64,000 bases of DNA. Source: Novosphingobium sp. KA1 (GTDB taxonomy: Bacteria > Pseudomonadota > Alphaproteobacteria > Sphingomonadales > Sphingomonadaceae). The position numbers were made by a program, and so were the translations under genes. This document shows, piece by piece, positions 16,436-24,695 of this stretch (within the stretch, counting starts at the first letter, position 1; every line of letters begins with the position of its first letter). The DNA lies in assembly GCF_017309955.1 (NCBI RefSeq), contig NZ_CP021248.1, positions 868,001 to 932,000 of the forward strand, given 5' to 3'. The notes beneath the pieces were generated by a model. The model ran no database searches. It saw only the letters and a list, made by a program, of their open reading frames with translations, and had not been told where the DNA came from.

Positions 16436-16990
16436 GTTGTCCGACCGTATATGCGCAGGCGGCCCACGCGTGACGAACAGATCGGCCAGCGCCGCCAGCA
16501 CATCCTCGCTCCTGAGCCGTCGCGCGACCGGCAAGGCCAGGCACTCCCGACTGGCCTCGTCGATGATCGACAAGATGCGGAACTTGCGACCATCATGCGT
16601 GCGGCCCTCGACGAAGTCGTAGGACCACACGTGCCCCGGATATTCGGGCCGCAGCCGGATGCACGATCCGTCATGGAGCCAGAGCCTTCCGCGCTTCGGC
16701 TGCTTTTGCGGCACCTTGAGCCCCTCGCGGCGCCAGATGCGCTCGACCCGCTTACGGTTCACATGCCACCCCGCATCGCGCAGCAGGGCGGTCACCCGGC
16801 GATAGCCGTAACGACCATATTGCCGGGCGAGAGCGATGATGTCCTCCGTCAGTGCGGCTTCGTCATCCGCCCCGCGTGGCGCCTTGCGCTGCGTCGATCG
16901 ATGCTGCCCGAGCACACGGCACACCCGCCGCTCGGAGACAGCCATGATCCCTCGGATGTGATCGACACAGCGGCGGCGTCTGGCGGGGCT
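16436..16990 (-). pseudogene. IS3 OrfB transposase, N-terminal part
   Basis: Reading on the minus strand from the frameshift zone, orfB begins around the SPARRRRC segment, continues through MAVSERRVCRVLGQHRSTQ, the HTH_21-like YGRYGYRRVTALLRD and the DDE start VWSYDFVEG (first Asp), and reaches HIRSDN at 16436-16450 (second Asp). There it is broken by the IS110 insertion; the remainder is at 14436-14774. Translation past the junction gives unrelated residues and a stop at 16355. It is not functional. Confidence 0.88.
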
Positions 16991-17265
16991 CCATAGTTTC
17001 CCCGCGCCGCCTCCTGCAGAATCATTTTATCGAGCGTCAGATCCGACACCGCCTGCCGCAGCCAGGCGTTCTCTCGCTCGAGATCCTTCATCCGCCGTGC
17101 CTGATCCATCTTCAGCCCGCCGTACTCCTTGCGCCAGCGGTAATAGCTCTGTTCGGTGACGCCGATCCGCCGGCAGGCGTCGGCCACCGTCCCGCCCTGC
17201 GCCAACACGATCTCCGCCTCACGCAGCTTGCCGATGATCTCCTCCGGCTTGTGCTTCCGAGCCAT
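16849..17265 (-). CDS. IS3 OrfA (helix-turn-helix transposase subunit)
   Basis: The first 90 residues are a standard OrfA: MARKHKPEEIIGKLREAE, VADACRRIGVTEQSYYRW (helix-turn-helix) and a leucine-zipper-like LERENAWLRQAVSDLTLDK. The frame happens to remain open for another 45 codons past the usual end. At 16996-17002 the minus strand reads GGGAAAC in the X-XXY-YYZ phase, a classic -1 slippery heptamer that would make the OrfAB fusion transposase. Because orfB is interrupted, only OrfA and a truncated fusion can be produced. Confidence 0.85.
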   Translation of the reverse strand: MARKHKPEEIIGKLREAEIVLAQGGTVADACRRIGVTEQSYYRWRKEYGGLKMDQARRMKDLERENAWLRQAVSDLTLDKMILQEAARGNYGAPPDAAAVSITSEGSWLSPSGGCAVCSGSIDRRSARRHAGRMTKPH

Positions 17266-17367
17266 TCCATTCCTCCTTCGTGGTCAAGACTACGATAGTC
17301 GATGGGCCACTCAGAAGGGGGCAGATCATGGGGGCTATCGTGACCTCGAGGAATTTGTCCACGCCGC

Positions 17368-17838
17368 CTAGCTACCGGTGTCCTTGACCGTTTCCATCGC
17401 CACATAAGTGGAAGTGCTGGAGACGTGCGGCAGGTTGGACAGCTTTTCGCCCAGAACCTCGCGATAACGGCGGATGTCGCGGGTACGTACCTTGAGCAGA
17501 TAGTCGAAGTGGCTGGCAAGCATGTGGCATTCCTCGACCTCGGGAATGCGTTGGACCGCGGCGTTGAATTCCGTGAGGGCCTGTTCGCGGGTGTCGGAGA
17601 GCTTCACTTCGGTGAAGGCCACGTGATCGAGCCCGAGCGCTGCTGGATCGACCACGGCCTGGAATCCGCGGATCACGCCCGAATCGACCAGTCGGCGCAG
17701 ACGTACCTGGCACGGCGTCTTGGACAGGCCGACCACGCGGGCGAGTTCGGTGACGCTCATCCGCCCGTCGTTTCTGAGCGCGGCGATGATCTTGCGATCG
17801 TGCTCATCCAGGGTGACTGATTTGACTGTTTTTGTCAT
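17368..17838 (-). CDS. putR: Lrp/AsnC-family regulator of proline catabolism (PutR)
   Basis: The 156-residue protein has a winged helix in residues 10-65 (DEHDRKIIAALRNDGRMS, TELARVVGLSKTPCQVRLRRL) and a RAM ligand-binding domain to the end (VEECHMLASHFDYLLKVRT). It is divergent from putA with about 100 bp between starts and a 26-bp palindrome in that gap. This layout is that of PutR, which activates putA in response to proline in alphaproteobacteria. The stop lies only 40 bp from the IS3 end, so the insertion just missed the gene. Confidence 0.9.
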   Translation of the reverse strand: MTKTVKSVTLDEHDRKIIAALRNDGRMSVTELARVVGLSKTPCQVRLRRLVDSGVIRGFQAVVDPAALGLDHVAFTEVKLSDTREQALTEFNAAVQRIPEVEECHMLASHFDYLLKVRTRDIRRYREVLGEKLSNLPHVSSTSTYVAMETVKDTGS

Positions 17839-17861
17839 GCATTTTGCCTACGTTGATCCGG

Positions 17862-17887
17862 AAAATAAGTCCATATGGACTGATTTT
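17862..17887. promoter_or_regulatory. Palindromic operator between putR and putA
   Basis: A perfect 14-bp palindrome AGTCCATATGGACT (17868-17881) sits at the centre of a 26-bp symmetric sequence with one mismatched pair and AAAAT/ATTTT flanks (17862-17887). Size, AT-rich wings and position between the divergent genes fit an Lrp-type operator, most likely the PutR site for autoregulation and putA control. Binding is inferred. Confidence 0.7.
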
Positions 17888-17936
17888 ACCTCATGAAAAG
17901 TCGGATTGCCAAGCGGACTCGCGATATTCTGCGCAC

Positions 17937-20900
17937 ATGACCCAGACCGCGCCTTTTGCCGCTTTCGCTCCTGCCGTTCGTGAACCCACCGAACTGCGCC
18001 GTGCCATCACCGCTGCCTATCGCAGGGACGAGGCCGAATGCATGGCCCCGCTGCTGGCCGCCGCGACGCTCCCCGACGCCACCCGCGCCGCAGTTCGTGC
18101 GACCGCCAGCAACCTCGTCACTACGCTGCGCGCCAATCACAAGGGGACCGGTGTCGAGGGGCTGGTGCAGGAATACTCGCTGTCGAGCGAGGAGGGCGTC
18201 GCGCTCATGTGTCTGGCCGAGGCGCTGCTGCGCATTCCCGACGATGCCACCCGCGACGCGCTGATCCGCGACAAGATTGCCGGCGGCGACTGGGGCGCAC
18301 ACCTTGGCAATGGCAAGTCGCTGTTCGTCAATGCCGCGACCTGGGGCCTTGTCGTTACCGGCAAGCTGGTCGGTTCGGTGGACGACAAGGGCCTTGGCGC
18401 CGCGCTGACGCGCCTTGTCGCGCGTGCCGGTGAGCCGGTGATCCGCCGCGGCGTCGACATGGCAATGCGCCTGATGGGCGAACAGTTCGTCACCGGCGAA
18501 ACCATTGACGAAGCGGTGAAGCGCGCCCGCGAACTGGAAGCGCAGGGCTTCCAGTACAGCTATGACATGCTGGGCGAAGCGGCGACGACGGCGGCCGACG
18601 CGGACCGCTACAACACCGACTACGTCAACGCGATCCACGCCATCGGCAAGGCGAGCGCCGGGCGCGGCGTCTATGGCGGCCCCGGCATCTCGATCAAGCT
18701 TTCCGCCCTCCACCCGCGCTATGTCCGCGCGCAGGCGAGCCGCGTGATGGGCGAACTGCTGCCGCGCGTGAAGGCGCTGGCGGTGATCGCCAAGGGCTAC
18801 GACATCGGCCTCAACATCGATGCCGAGGAAGCGGACCGTCTCGAACTCTCGCTCGACCTGCTGGAGAGTCTGGCGCTCGATCCCGATCTGGCAGGCTGGG
18901 ACGGCCTCGGCTTCGTGGTGCAGGCCTATGGCAAGCGCTGCCCCTATGTGCTGGACTGGATCATCGATCTGGCCCGCCGCGCCGGCCGTCGCATGATGGT
19001 GCGTCTGGTCAAGGGCGCCTATTGGGATGCCGAGATCAAGCGCGCGCAAGTCGATGGCCTTGCCGATTTCCCGGTGTTCACCCGCAAGGTTCATACCGAC
19101 GTGTCCTACGTTGCCTGCGCGCAGAAGCTGCTGGCCGCGCCGGATGCGGTGTTCCCGCAGTTCGCCACCCACAACGCGCAGACGCTGGCGACCATCTACC
19201 AGCTTGCCGGGCCGGACTTCGCCATCGGCAAGTACGAGTTCCAGTGCCTGCACGGCATGGGCGAGCCGCTCTATTCGCAGGTCGTCGGCAAGGACAAGCT
19301 GGACCGTCCTTGCCGCATCTACGCCCCGGTCGGCACGCATGAGACCTTGCTGGCCTACCTCGTGCGCCGCCTGCTGGAGAATGGCGCGAACTCCTCGTTC
19401 GTGAATCGCATTGCCGATCCGGCGGTGCCGGTGGAGGAGATGGTTGCCGATCCGGTCGACGTGGTCCGTGCCATGCCGCACCCCGGCGCGCGCCATAGCG
19501 AGATTGCCGCACCTGCCGGTCTCTACACCGGCCGCCGCAACTCGGCCGGTATCGATCTGGCCGACGAGACGGCGCTCACCGCGCTGACCGCTGCGCTTCA
19601 GGCCTCGGTGACGCGCGAATGGTTCGCCATGCCCGCCAATGCGCAGGGCAAGGTGCGCGACGTGCTGAACCCCGCCGACCACCGCGACGTGGTGGGCAAG
19701 GTGATGGAAGTGGCGCCCGAAGCCGCCGCCGTCATGGTCGCGCGTGCTGCCATCAGCCGCTGGGGCGGTACGCCGGTGTCCGACCGCGCCGCCATGCTCG
19801 ATGCCGCCGCCGACGCGATGCAGGCGCGGATCGGTGAGCTGATGGGCCTGGTCATCCGCGAAGCCGGCAAGTCCGCCGCCAACGCCATTGCCGAAGTGCG
19901 CGAGGCGATCGACTTCCTGCGCTATTATGCGCAACAGGCTCGCGCGACGTTCGGGGTCGAGCAAGTCGCCCTTGGCCCGGTGGTCTGCATCAGTCCGTGG
20001 AACTTCCCGCTGGCGATCTTCGCCGGACAGGTTGCCGCCGCGCTCGTCGCCGGCAACACCGTGCTGGCCAAGCCCGCCGAAGAGACCCCGCTGATCGCCG
20101 CCGAAGCCGTGCGCATCCTGCACGAAGCCGGCGTTCCGGCCGACGCGCTGCAACTGGTTCCGGGCGACGGCAAGGTCGGCGCCGCGCTGGTGGCCGCGCC
20201 GCAGGTGGCCGCCGTCATGTTCACGGGCTCGACCGAAGTCGCCCGCCTGATCCAGAAGCAGCTTGCCGGTCGCACGTCGGCGGATGGCCGCGCCATTCCG
20301 CTGATTGCCGAGACCGGCGGCCAGAACGCGATGATCGTCGATTCCTCCGCGCTCGCAGAGCAGGTGGTGGCGGATGTCATCGCCTCTGCCTTCGACTCCG
20401 CCGGTCAGCGCTGCTCGGCGCTGCGCGTGCTGTGCCTTCAGGAAGACGTGGCCGACCGCACACTGAAGATGCTGAAGGGCGCGCTGGCCGAACTCTCGGT
20501 CGGCAACACCCAGACGCTGGCGACCGACATCGGTCCGGTCATCACCGCAGAGGCGCAGACCAATATCGCCGCGCATATCGAGACGATGAAGGCGCGCGGC
20601 TGCAAGGTGGAGCAAGTGGCGATCCCCGCCGACTGCGCGCGGGGTACTTTCGTCGCGCCCACCATCGTCGAGATCGACAGCATCGCCCAGCTTGGCCGTG
20701 AGGTCTTTGGCCCCGTGCTCCACGTCGTCCGCTTCCGCCGTGACGATCTGCCGGGCCTGATCGATGCGATCAACGGCACCGGCTACGGCCTGACCTTCGG
20801 CCTGCACACCCGCCTCGACGCCACGGTCGAGCGCGTCACTTCGGCGGTGAAGGCGGGCAACCTCTACGTCAACCGCAACACTATCGGCGCGGTCGTCGGC

Positions 20901-21530
20901 GTGCAGCCCTTCGGCGGGCGCGGGCTTTCGGGTACCGGCCCCAAGGCGGGCGGCCCGCTTTATCTTGGCCGTCTGGTCACCAAGGCGCCCGAAGTGCTTG
21001 GTCCGGCAGGACATGGCGCGCCGCTGGTGGAAGCCTTCGCCGCATGGCTGGAGAGCGTGGGCGAGGCGAGCGCGGCTGCCCAGGCGCGCAAGATCGGTGC
21101 GGCATCCGCGCTCGGCACCGAGACGGAGCTGACCGGCCCGGTGGGTGAGCGCAACCTCTACGCGCTGCATCCGCGCGGCCGCGTGCTGCTGCGCCCGGCG
21201 ACCCGCGCGGGCCTCTTCGCGCAGATGGCGGCGGTGCTCGCCACCGGCAACACCGCGACGGTCGAGGGCATGGCGGTTCCCGGCGGCCTGCCTGCCGGGA
21301 TCGAGGCGCGCTTCCACCCCCACGCGGGTGAAGCCTTCGCGGCCTGCCTTGTGGAAGGGGATGCCGAGGCCGTGCGCGCGGCCTGCGAGGCCGTGGCCGA
21401 ACTGCCGGGGCCGATCGTGCCGGTGCATGTCAGTGCCGGGCCCAATGGCGCCTGGCTGCTGGAGGAGGTGTCCACCTCGATCAACACCACGGCGGCGGGC
21501 GGCAATGCCAGCCTGATGATGATCGGCTGA
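17937..21530 (+). CDS. putA: Bifunctional proline dehydrogenase / P5C dehydrogenase (PutA)
   Basis: PutA oxidises proline to glutamate in two steps with FAD and NAD. The 1197-residue product starts at the ATG at 17937; the open frame runs further 5' but would read through the operator. The FAD-dependent barrel occupies about residues 60-470, with MVRLVKGAYWDAEI, ATHNAQTL and RRLLENGANSSFVNR (the arginine pair that binds proline carboxylate). The aldehyde dehydrogenase domain follows, with SPWNFPLAIF, FTGSTEVA, catalytic Glu in ETGGQN (about 789) and catalytic Cys in AGQRCSAL (about 825). A C-terminal 150-residue extension closes it. There is no N-terminal ribbon-helix-helix domain, so regulation falls to PutR. 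Confidence 0.96.
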   Translation: MTQTAPFAAFAPAVREPTELRRAITAAYRRDEAECMAPLLAAATLPDATRAAVRATASNLVTTLRANHKGTGVEGLVQEYSLSSEEGVALMCLAEALLRIPDDATRDALIRDKIAGGDWGAHLGNGKSLFVNAATWGLVVTGKLVGSVDDKGLGAALTRLVARAGEPVIRRGVDMAMRLMGEQFVTGETIDEAVKRARELEAQGFQYSYDMLGEAATTAADADRYNTDYVNAIHAIGKASAGRGVYGGPGISIKLSALHPRYVRAQASRVMGELLPRVKALAVIAKGYDIGLNIDAEEADRLELSLDLLESLALDPDLAGWDGLGFVVQAYGKRCPYVLDWIIDLARRAGRRMMVRLVKGAYWDAEIKRAQVDGLADFPVFTRKVHTDVSYVACAQKLLAAPDAVFPQFATHNAQTLATIYQLAGPDFAIGKYEFQCLHGMGEPLYSQVVGKDKLDRPCRIYAPVGTHETLLAYLVRRLLENGANSSFVNRIADPAVPVEEMVADPVDVVRAMPHPGARHSEIAAPAGLYTGRRNSAGIDLADETALTALTAALQASVTREWFAMPANAQGKVRDVLNPADHRDVVGKVMEVAPEAAAVMVARAAISRWGGTPVSDRAAMLDAAADAMQARIGELMGLVIREAGKSAANAIAEVREAIDFLRYYAQQARATFGVEQVALGPVVCISPWNFPLAIFAGQVAAALVAGNTVLAKPAEETPLIAAEAVRILHEAGVPADALQLVPGDGKVGAALVAAPQVAAVMFTGSTEVARLIQKQLAGRTSADGRAIPLIAETGGQNAMIVDSSALAEQVVADVIASAFDSAGQRCSALRVLCLQEDVADRTLKMLKGALAELSVGNTQTLATDIGPVITAEAQTNIAAHIETMKARGCKVEQVAIPADCARGTFVAPTIVEIDSIAQLGREVFGPVLHVVRFRRDDLPGLIDAINGTGYGLTFGLHTRLDATVERVTSAVKAGNLYVNRNTIGAVVGVQPFGGRGLSGTGPKAGGPLYLGRLVTKAPEVLGPAGHGAPLVEAFAAWLESVGEASAAAQARKIGAASALGTETELTGPVGERNLYALHPRGRVLLRPATRAGLFAQMAAVLATGNTATVEGMAVPGGLPAGIEARFHPHAGEAFAACLVEGDAEAVRAACEAVAELPGPIVPVHVSAGPNGAWLLEEVSTSINTTAAGGNASLMMIG

Positions 21531-21914
21531 GGCGCGGCGTCATTGCTGCGATTCGGGCAGGCCGCTCCCTTCGCAGGGGGCGGCCAGCTGTCGTTTGAAC
21601 GGCGCATTCGCGGCCAGCAGGCTGGGCTGGTTGACACAGTTGACACGGTCCACGGCAAAAAAGTCCGGGCTGTCACCTTGTCCCTCATCCACAGGCCAAG
21701 CCGTTCAAACTGAACATGAAAGATTCGTCGTTCGGAGCATGGCGGCAGCCTGCCAGAACATGGCTAGGTAGGAAAACGATAGTCCCCCGCAACAATCGCC
21801 GCACCCCGTTCTGCGACCGACTCGTCCTTGTTCTTTCCGATTCCGGATATGGGCATTCTTCACAAGTAGGCGGCGAGCCACCACAGGAGTATGGTGTCTA
21901 GCGGAGAAATACCT
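21531..21914. other. Intergenic region after putA
   Basis: These 384 bp hold a GC-rich hairpin directly after putA (GGCCG/CGGCC at 21560-21564 and 21581-21585), probably its terminator. A 61-codon open frame at 21716-21901 has no coding character or family resemblance and was not accepted. A GCGGAGA ribosome-binding site at 21901-21907 serves the next gene. Confidence 0.5.
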
Positions 21915-22463
21915 ATGGGCAGGATGATCGTAGAGGCCGCCACGAGCATCGACGGCTATTGGGTCGATGCCGAAGGCGTCAGCGTTTTTCCCATCGATGC
22001 GCAGCGCCGCGCTCGCATGGTGGCGCGTCTGTCGCAGTCCTGCGGGGCCGTGGTCATGAGCGCAAAGGCCTTTGCCGCCGCCGGCGAGCCGGACTGGTAT
22101 GCCGACAACTACGAGCTTCAGGTACCGATCTTCGTGGTGACCGAGCGCGTTCCGGTGCCCGCCCCGCGCGAAAATGCGCGGCTGCGCTTTCATTTTCTGC
22201 CTGATTTTGCCTCGGCGCTGGCGGCGGCCGAGTGCGAGGCGGGGGACAAGGCGGTGCTGGTCATCGGTGGCGCCCGCACGGTGACTGCTGCGCTCAGCAC
22301 CGGCAGGACCGACGAGATCTGGCTCCACGTCATGGCGCGCACGCTTGGCAGGGGCGCTCCTCTGTTCGACGAGGACATGCCTTTCGCGGACTATTTTGTG
22401 TCCGAGATGGAGAATACCCCCAGCGCCGTCCACATGCGGCTGGAGCGGCGCTGCCAGGCCTGA
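21915..22463 (+). CDS. RibD C-terminal / dihydrofolate-reductase-like protein
   Basis: The 182-residue protein starts at the ATG at 21915, placed by GCGGAGA upstream. It has the fold signature of the RibD_C family: MIVEAATSIDGYWVDAEG at the N-terminus, a YELQVPIFVVTERVP strand, KAVLVIGGARTVTAAL (pyridine-nucleotide loop) and DEIWLHVMARTLGRG near the end. Such stand-alone proteins are probable NADPH-dependent reductases of unknown substrate rather than true folate or riboflavin enzymes. It is convergent with an MFS gene 16 bp away. Confidence 0.8.
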   Translation: MGRMIVEAATSIDGYWVDAEGVSVFPIDAQRRARMVARLSQSCGAVVMSAKAFAAAGEPDWYADNYELQVPIFVVTERVPVPAPRENARLRFHFLPDFASALAAAECEAGDKAVLVIGGARTVTAALSTGRTDEIWLHVMARTLGRGAPLFDEDMPFADYFVSEMENTPSAVHMRLERRCQA

Positions 22464-22479
22464 TCGGGCAGCAACGGTT

Positions 22480-23688
22480 TCAGGCGCAGGCGGGCACCGC
22501 GTCGAGTTCCACCCCCCGCTTGTGATGCACCAGCGTCAGCAGGAAGATTGCCAGACCGCCGAGCGACAGGCCCGCGCCGATCCAGCCGGTGGAGGTAAGC
22601 CCCCACCCTGCCGAGATGGCCAGGCCGCCCAGCCACGGCCCCAGCGCGTTGGCGAAGTTGAAGGCGCTGTGGTGCGCGGCGGCGGCAAGCGCCTGCGCCT
22701 CGCCGGCCACGTCCATCAGGCGGGTCTGGAGGATCGTGCCGAGCCCGCCGGAGAAACCGACCATCAGGATCACCGGGATCAGCGACCACAGGCTTCCCGC
22801 GGCGAAGGGGAACAGGGCAAGGCTGAAGGCGCTGAACAGCAGGGCGCCGATGGCGGCACGGCTCTGTGCGCGGTCCGCGGCCCAGGCCCAGAACAGGTTG
22901 CCCACGGTCATGCCCACCCCGAATACCGCAAGCACAACCGGGACGAGCCCTTCCGACACCTTGGTAACTTCGATCATCGTCGAGGCAACATACGTATAGA
23001 CCGCGAAGAGCCCGCCAAAGCCGATGGCGCCGGTCAGCAGCGTCAGCAGCACTTGCGGGCGGCGCAGCGCGCTGAGTTCGCGCGCGGCGCTGGCGCCTGC
23101 GGCGGGCGGCTGATGGGGAGCGAACAGCGCGACCGATGCCATCGTCATCAGCGCCAGCACCGAAACCACCGCAAAGCCCGCGCGCCAGCCCAGCGCCTGC
23201 CCCAGCCAATTGGCGGCCGGCACCCCGATGATGGTGGCGACAGTCAATCCGGACATGACCATGGCCACGGCCTGGGCGCGGCGGTTCTCCGCCACCATCG
23301 AGGCCGCCACCAGCGCGGCGACGCCGAAGTAGGCGCCGTGCGGCAGTCCGGAAAGGAACCGGAACGCGATCAGCATCGGGTAGCTCGGTGCCAGCGCCGA
23401 AAGCCCGTTGCCCAGCGCAAACAGCGCCATCAGCCCGATCAGCAATGCCCGTCGGCCCATCCTGGCGGCCAGCACGGCGATGATCGGCGCGCCGACAAAG
23501 ACGCCCAGCGCATAGGCGCTGATCGCGTGGCCTGCCTGCGGCTCGGTCAGGTGCAGGTCGCGCGCGAAATAGGGCACGAGGCTCATCGCCGCGAATTCGG
23601 TGGTCCCGATCGCGAAGGCACCCATCGCCAGCGCAAAGGTGACGAGGGCAGGGTGAGTATGGACGGTCTTGTTAAGCTGATCGGTCAT
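22480..23688 (-). CDS. MFS transporter, DHA1 family (AraJ/YdhP-like)
   Basis: The product has 402 residues from the ATG at 23688. An in-frame ATG at 23712 would add eight residues, and neither has a clear ribosome-binding site. The sequence shows twelve hydrophobic segments and typical DHA1 motifs: FAIGTTEFAAMSLVPYFARDL in helix 1, GRRALLIGLMALFALGN for the helix 2-3 loop and RFLSGLPHGAYFGVA for helix 4. Relatives include AraJ and chloramphenicol- or purine-efflux proteins. The substrate cannot be read from sequence. Confidence 0.85.
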   Translation of the reverse strand: MTDQLNKTVHTHPALVTFALAMGAFAIGTTEFAAMSLVPYFARDLHLTEPQAGHAISAYALGVFVGAPIIAVLAARMGRRALLIGLMALFALGNGLSALAPSYPMLIAFRFLSGLPHGAYFGVAALVAASMVAENRRAQAVAMVMSGLTVATIIGVPAANWLGQALGWRAGFAVVSVLALMTMASVALFAPHQPPAAGASAARELSALRRPQVLLTLLTGAIGFGGLFAVYTYVASTMIEVTKVSEGLVPVVLAVFGVGMTVGNLFWAWAADRAQSRAAIGALLFSAFSLALFPFAAGSLWSLIPVILMVGFSGGLGTILQTRLMDVAGEAQALAAAAHHSAFNFANALGPWLGGLAISAGWGLTSTGWIGAGLSLGGLAIFLLTLVHHKRGVELDAVPACA

Positions 23689-23828
23689 GTTGCACTGCAA
23701 TATTGGGGGCATTTGGCACTTAGTGGAGCCCGGCGCAAAGCCAAGGGATGATGTGTGTGCGTTTTTTGCACCTGAAAATTCGCGGCTTGCAACTGGGGGA
23801 GCGGGAGCCCGGTTACGTCCTCCAGGAT

Positions 23829-24593
23829 ATGAAGCAGGAAAATCAGGCCGGCACGGTCCTCAGCAAGGTTCCCGAGGTCACGCTTGGCTTCTGGATCATC
23901 AAGATTTTTGCAACAACGCTGGGTGAGACCGGCGGCGATACGCTGTCGATGACCTGCGACATGGGATACCTGCTCAGCAGCCTTGTCTTTGTGGTGCCGC
24001 TGGTCGTGCTGGTGCTGCTGCAGGTGCGCGCGCGAGGGTTCATCCGCTGGCTCTACTGGGCGACCATCATCGCTTCGACCACGGCCGGGACGACGATGGC
24101 CGATTTCGCGACGCGCTCGCTGGGGATCGGCTATCTCGGCGGCTCGTTGCTGCTGGGGGCGCTGGTCATGGCATCGCTGCTGACCTGGAAGCACGTGACG
24201 GGGACGATCGCGGTCGAAAGCATCGTCTCGGCGCGGGCGGAGTGGTTCTACTGGATCACGATCACCTTTTCGCAAACCCTGGGGACCGCGCTGGGAGACT
24301 GGGCGGCCGATGACGGCGGGCTGGGCTATCTTGGCGGCGCCGCGCTGTTCGGCGGATCGCTGGCGGCGCTGGAGGTGCTGCGCAGGTGTTCGCCGGTAAG
24401 CCCGGTGCTGCTGTTCTGGGCGGCCTTTGTCCTGACCCGGCCGCTGGGGGCGACGCTGGGCGATTTCCTCGACAAGCCGCTTGCGCATGGCGGGCTGGAC
24501 CTCAGTCGACCCTGGGCAAGTTCTCTCCTCGCCTGCGCCATCGTGGTCATGGTGGCGGTCCTGCCGCAGCGTGCGGGCAGGCATCCCCGCTGA
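23829..24593 (+). CDS. COG4705-type polytopic membrane protein
   Basis: The 254-residue protein starts at the ATG at 23829, chosen because MKQENQ...KVPEVTLGFWIIKI is the usual family N-terminus; the frame is open upstream. It contains four internal repeats of one idea: a helix with WIIKIFATTLGETGGDT, WATIIASTTAGTTMADFATR, WITITFSQTLGTALGDW and WAAFVLTRPLGATLGDFLD. Each pairs a polar T-L-G-(E/D)xxGD motif with a hydrophobic helix. About eight transmembrane segments are expected. The repeated acidic motifs within helices suggest cation or metal handling, but the biochemical function is not known to me. Confidence 0.75.
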   Translation: MKQENQAGTVLSKVPEVTLGFWIIKIFATTLGETGGDTLSMTCDMGYLLSSLVFVVPLVVLVLLQVRARGFIRWLYWATIIASTTAGTTMADFATRSLGIGYLGGSLLLGALVMASLLTWKHVTGTIAVESIVSARAEWFYWITITFSQTLGTALGDWAADDGGLGYLGGAALFGGSLAALEVLRRCSPVSPVLLFWAAFVLTRPLGATLGDFLDKPLAHGGLDLSRPWASSLLACAIVVMVAVLPQRAGRHPR

Positions 24594-24695
24594 TCCGGGA
24601 CAAGGACGGGAGGTTGCGCAGATTTTAACTTCGGATAAGCAGATTTGCGCTATTCTCTTCGAGGGCTGCGACATAGCCGCGAGGGGAACGAGGCC

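Larger units (their letters stand above)
14402..17328 (-). mobile_element. IS3-family element, interrupted by an IS110-family element
   Basis: The ends form an imperfect inverted repeat of about 24 bp. The plus strand at 14402 reads TGATCGGCCCCCACCGAG, and the complement at 17328 reads TGATCTGCCCCCTTCTGAG; both continue into GTGG(T/C)CC. Coding runs on the minus strand from orfA (17265) through orfB. OrfB is cut in two by the inserted IS110-family element at about 14775-16435. Without the insert the element would be about 1.27 kb, normal for IS3. No direct duplication flanks it (CTTG on the left, TGGG on the right). Confidence 0.85.

Noticed and set aside
17886..21428. Minus-strand open frame of 1180 codons opposite putA
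   Set aside because: It mirrors the codon structure of putA in GC-rich DNA, is full of Arg/His low-complexity sequence and has no domain resemblance.
21716..21901. 61-codon open frame between putA and the reductase gene
   Set aside because: No ribosome-binding site or coding character was found, and it ends where the next gene's leader begins.
22345..23751. Plus-strand frame opposite the MFS gene
   Set aside because: Extremely Arg/Gln/His-rich and without hydrophobic segments, while the opposite strand gives twelve membrane helices.
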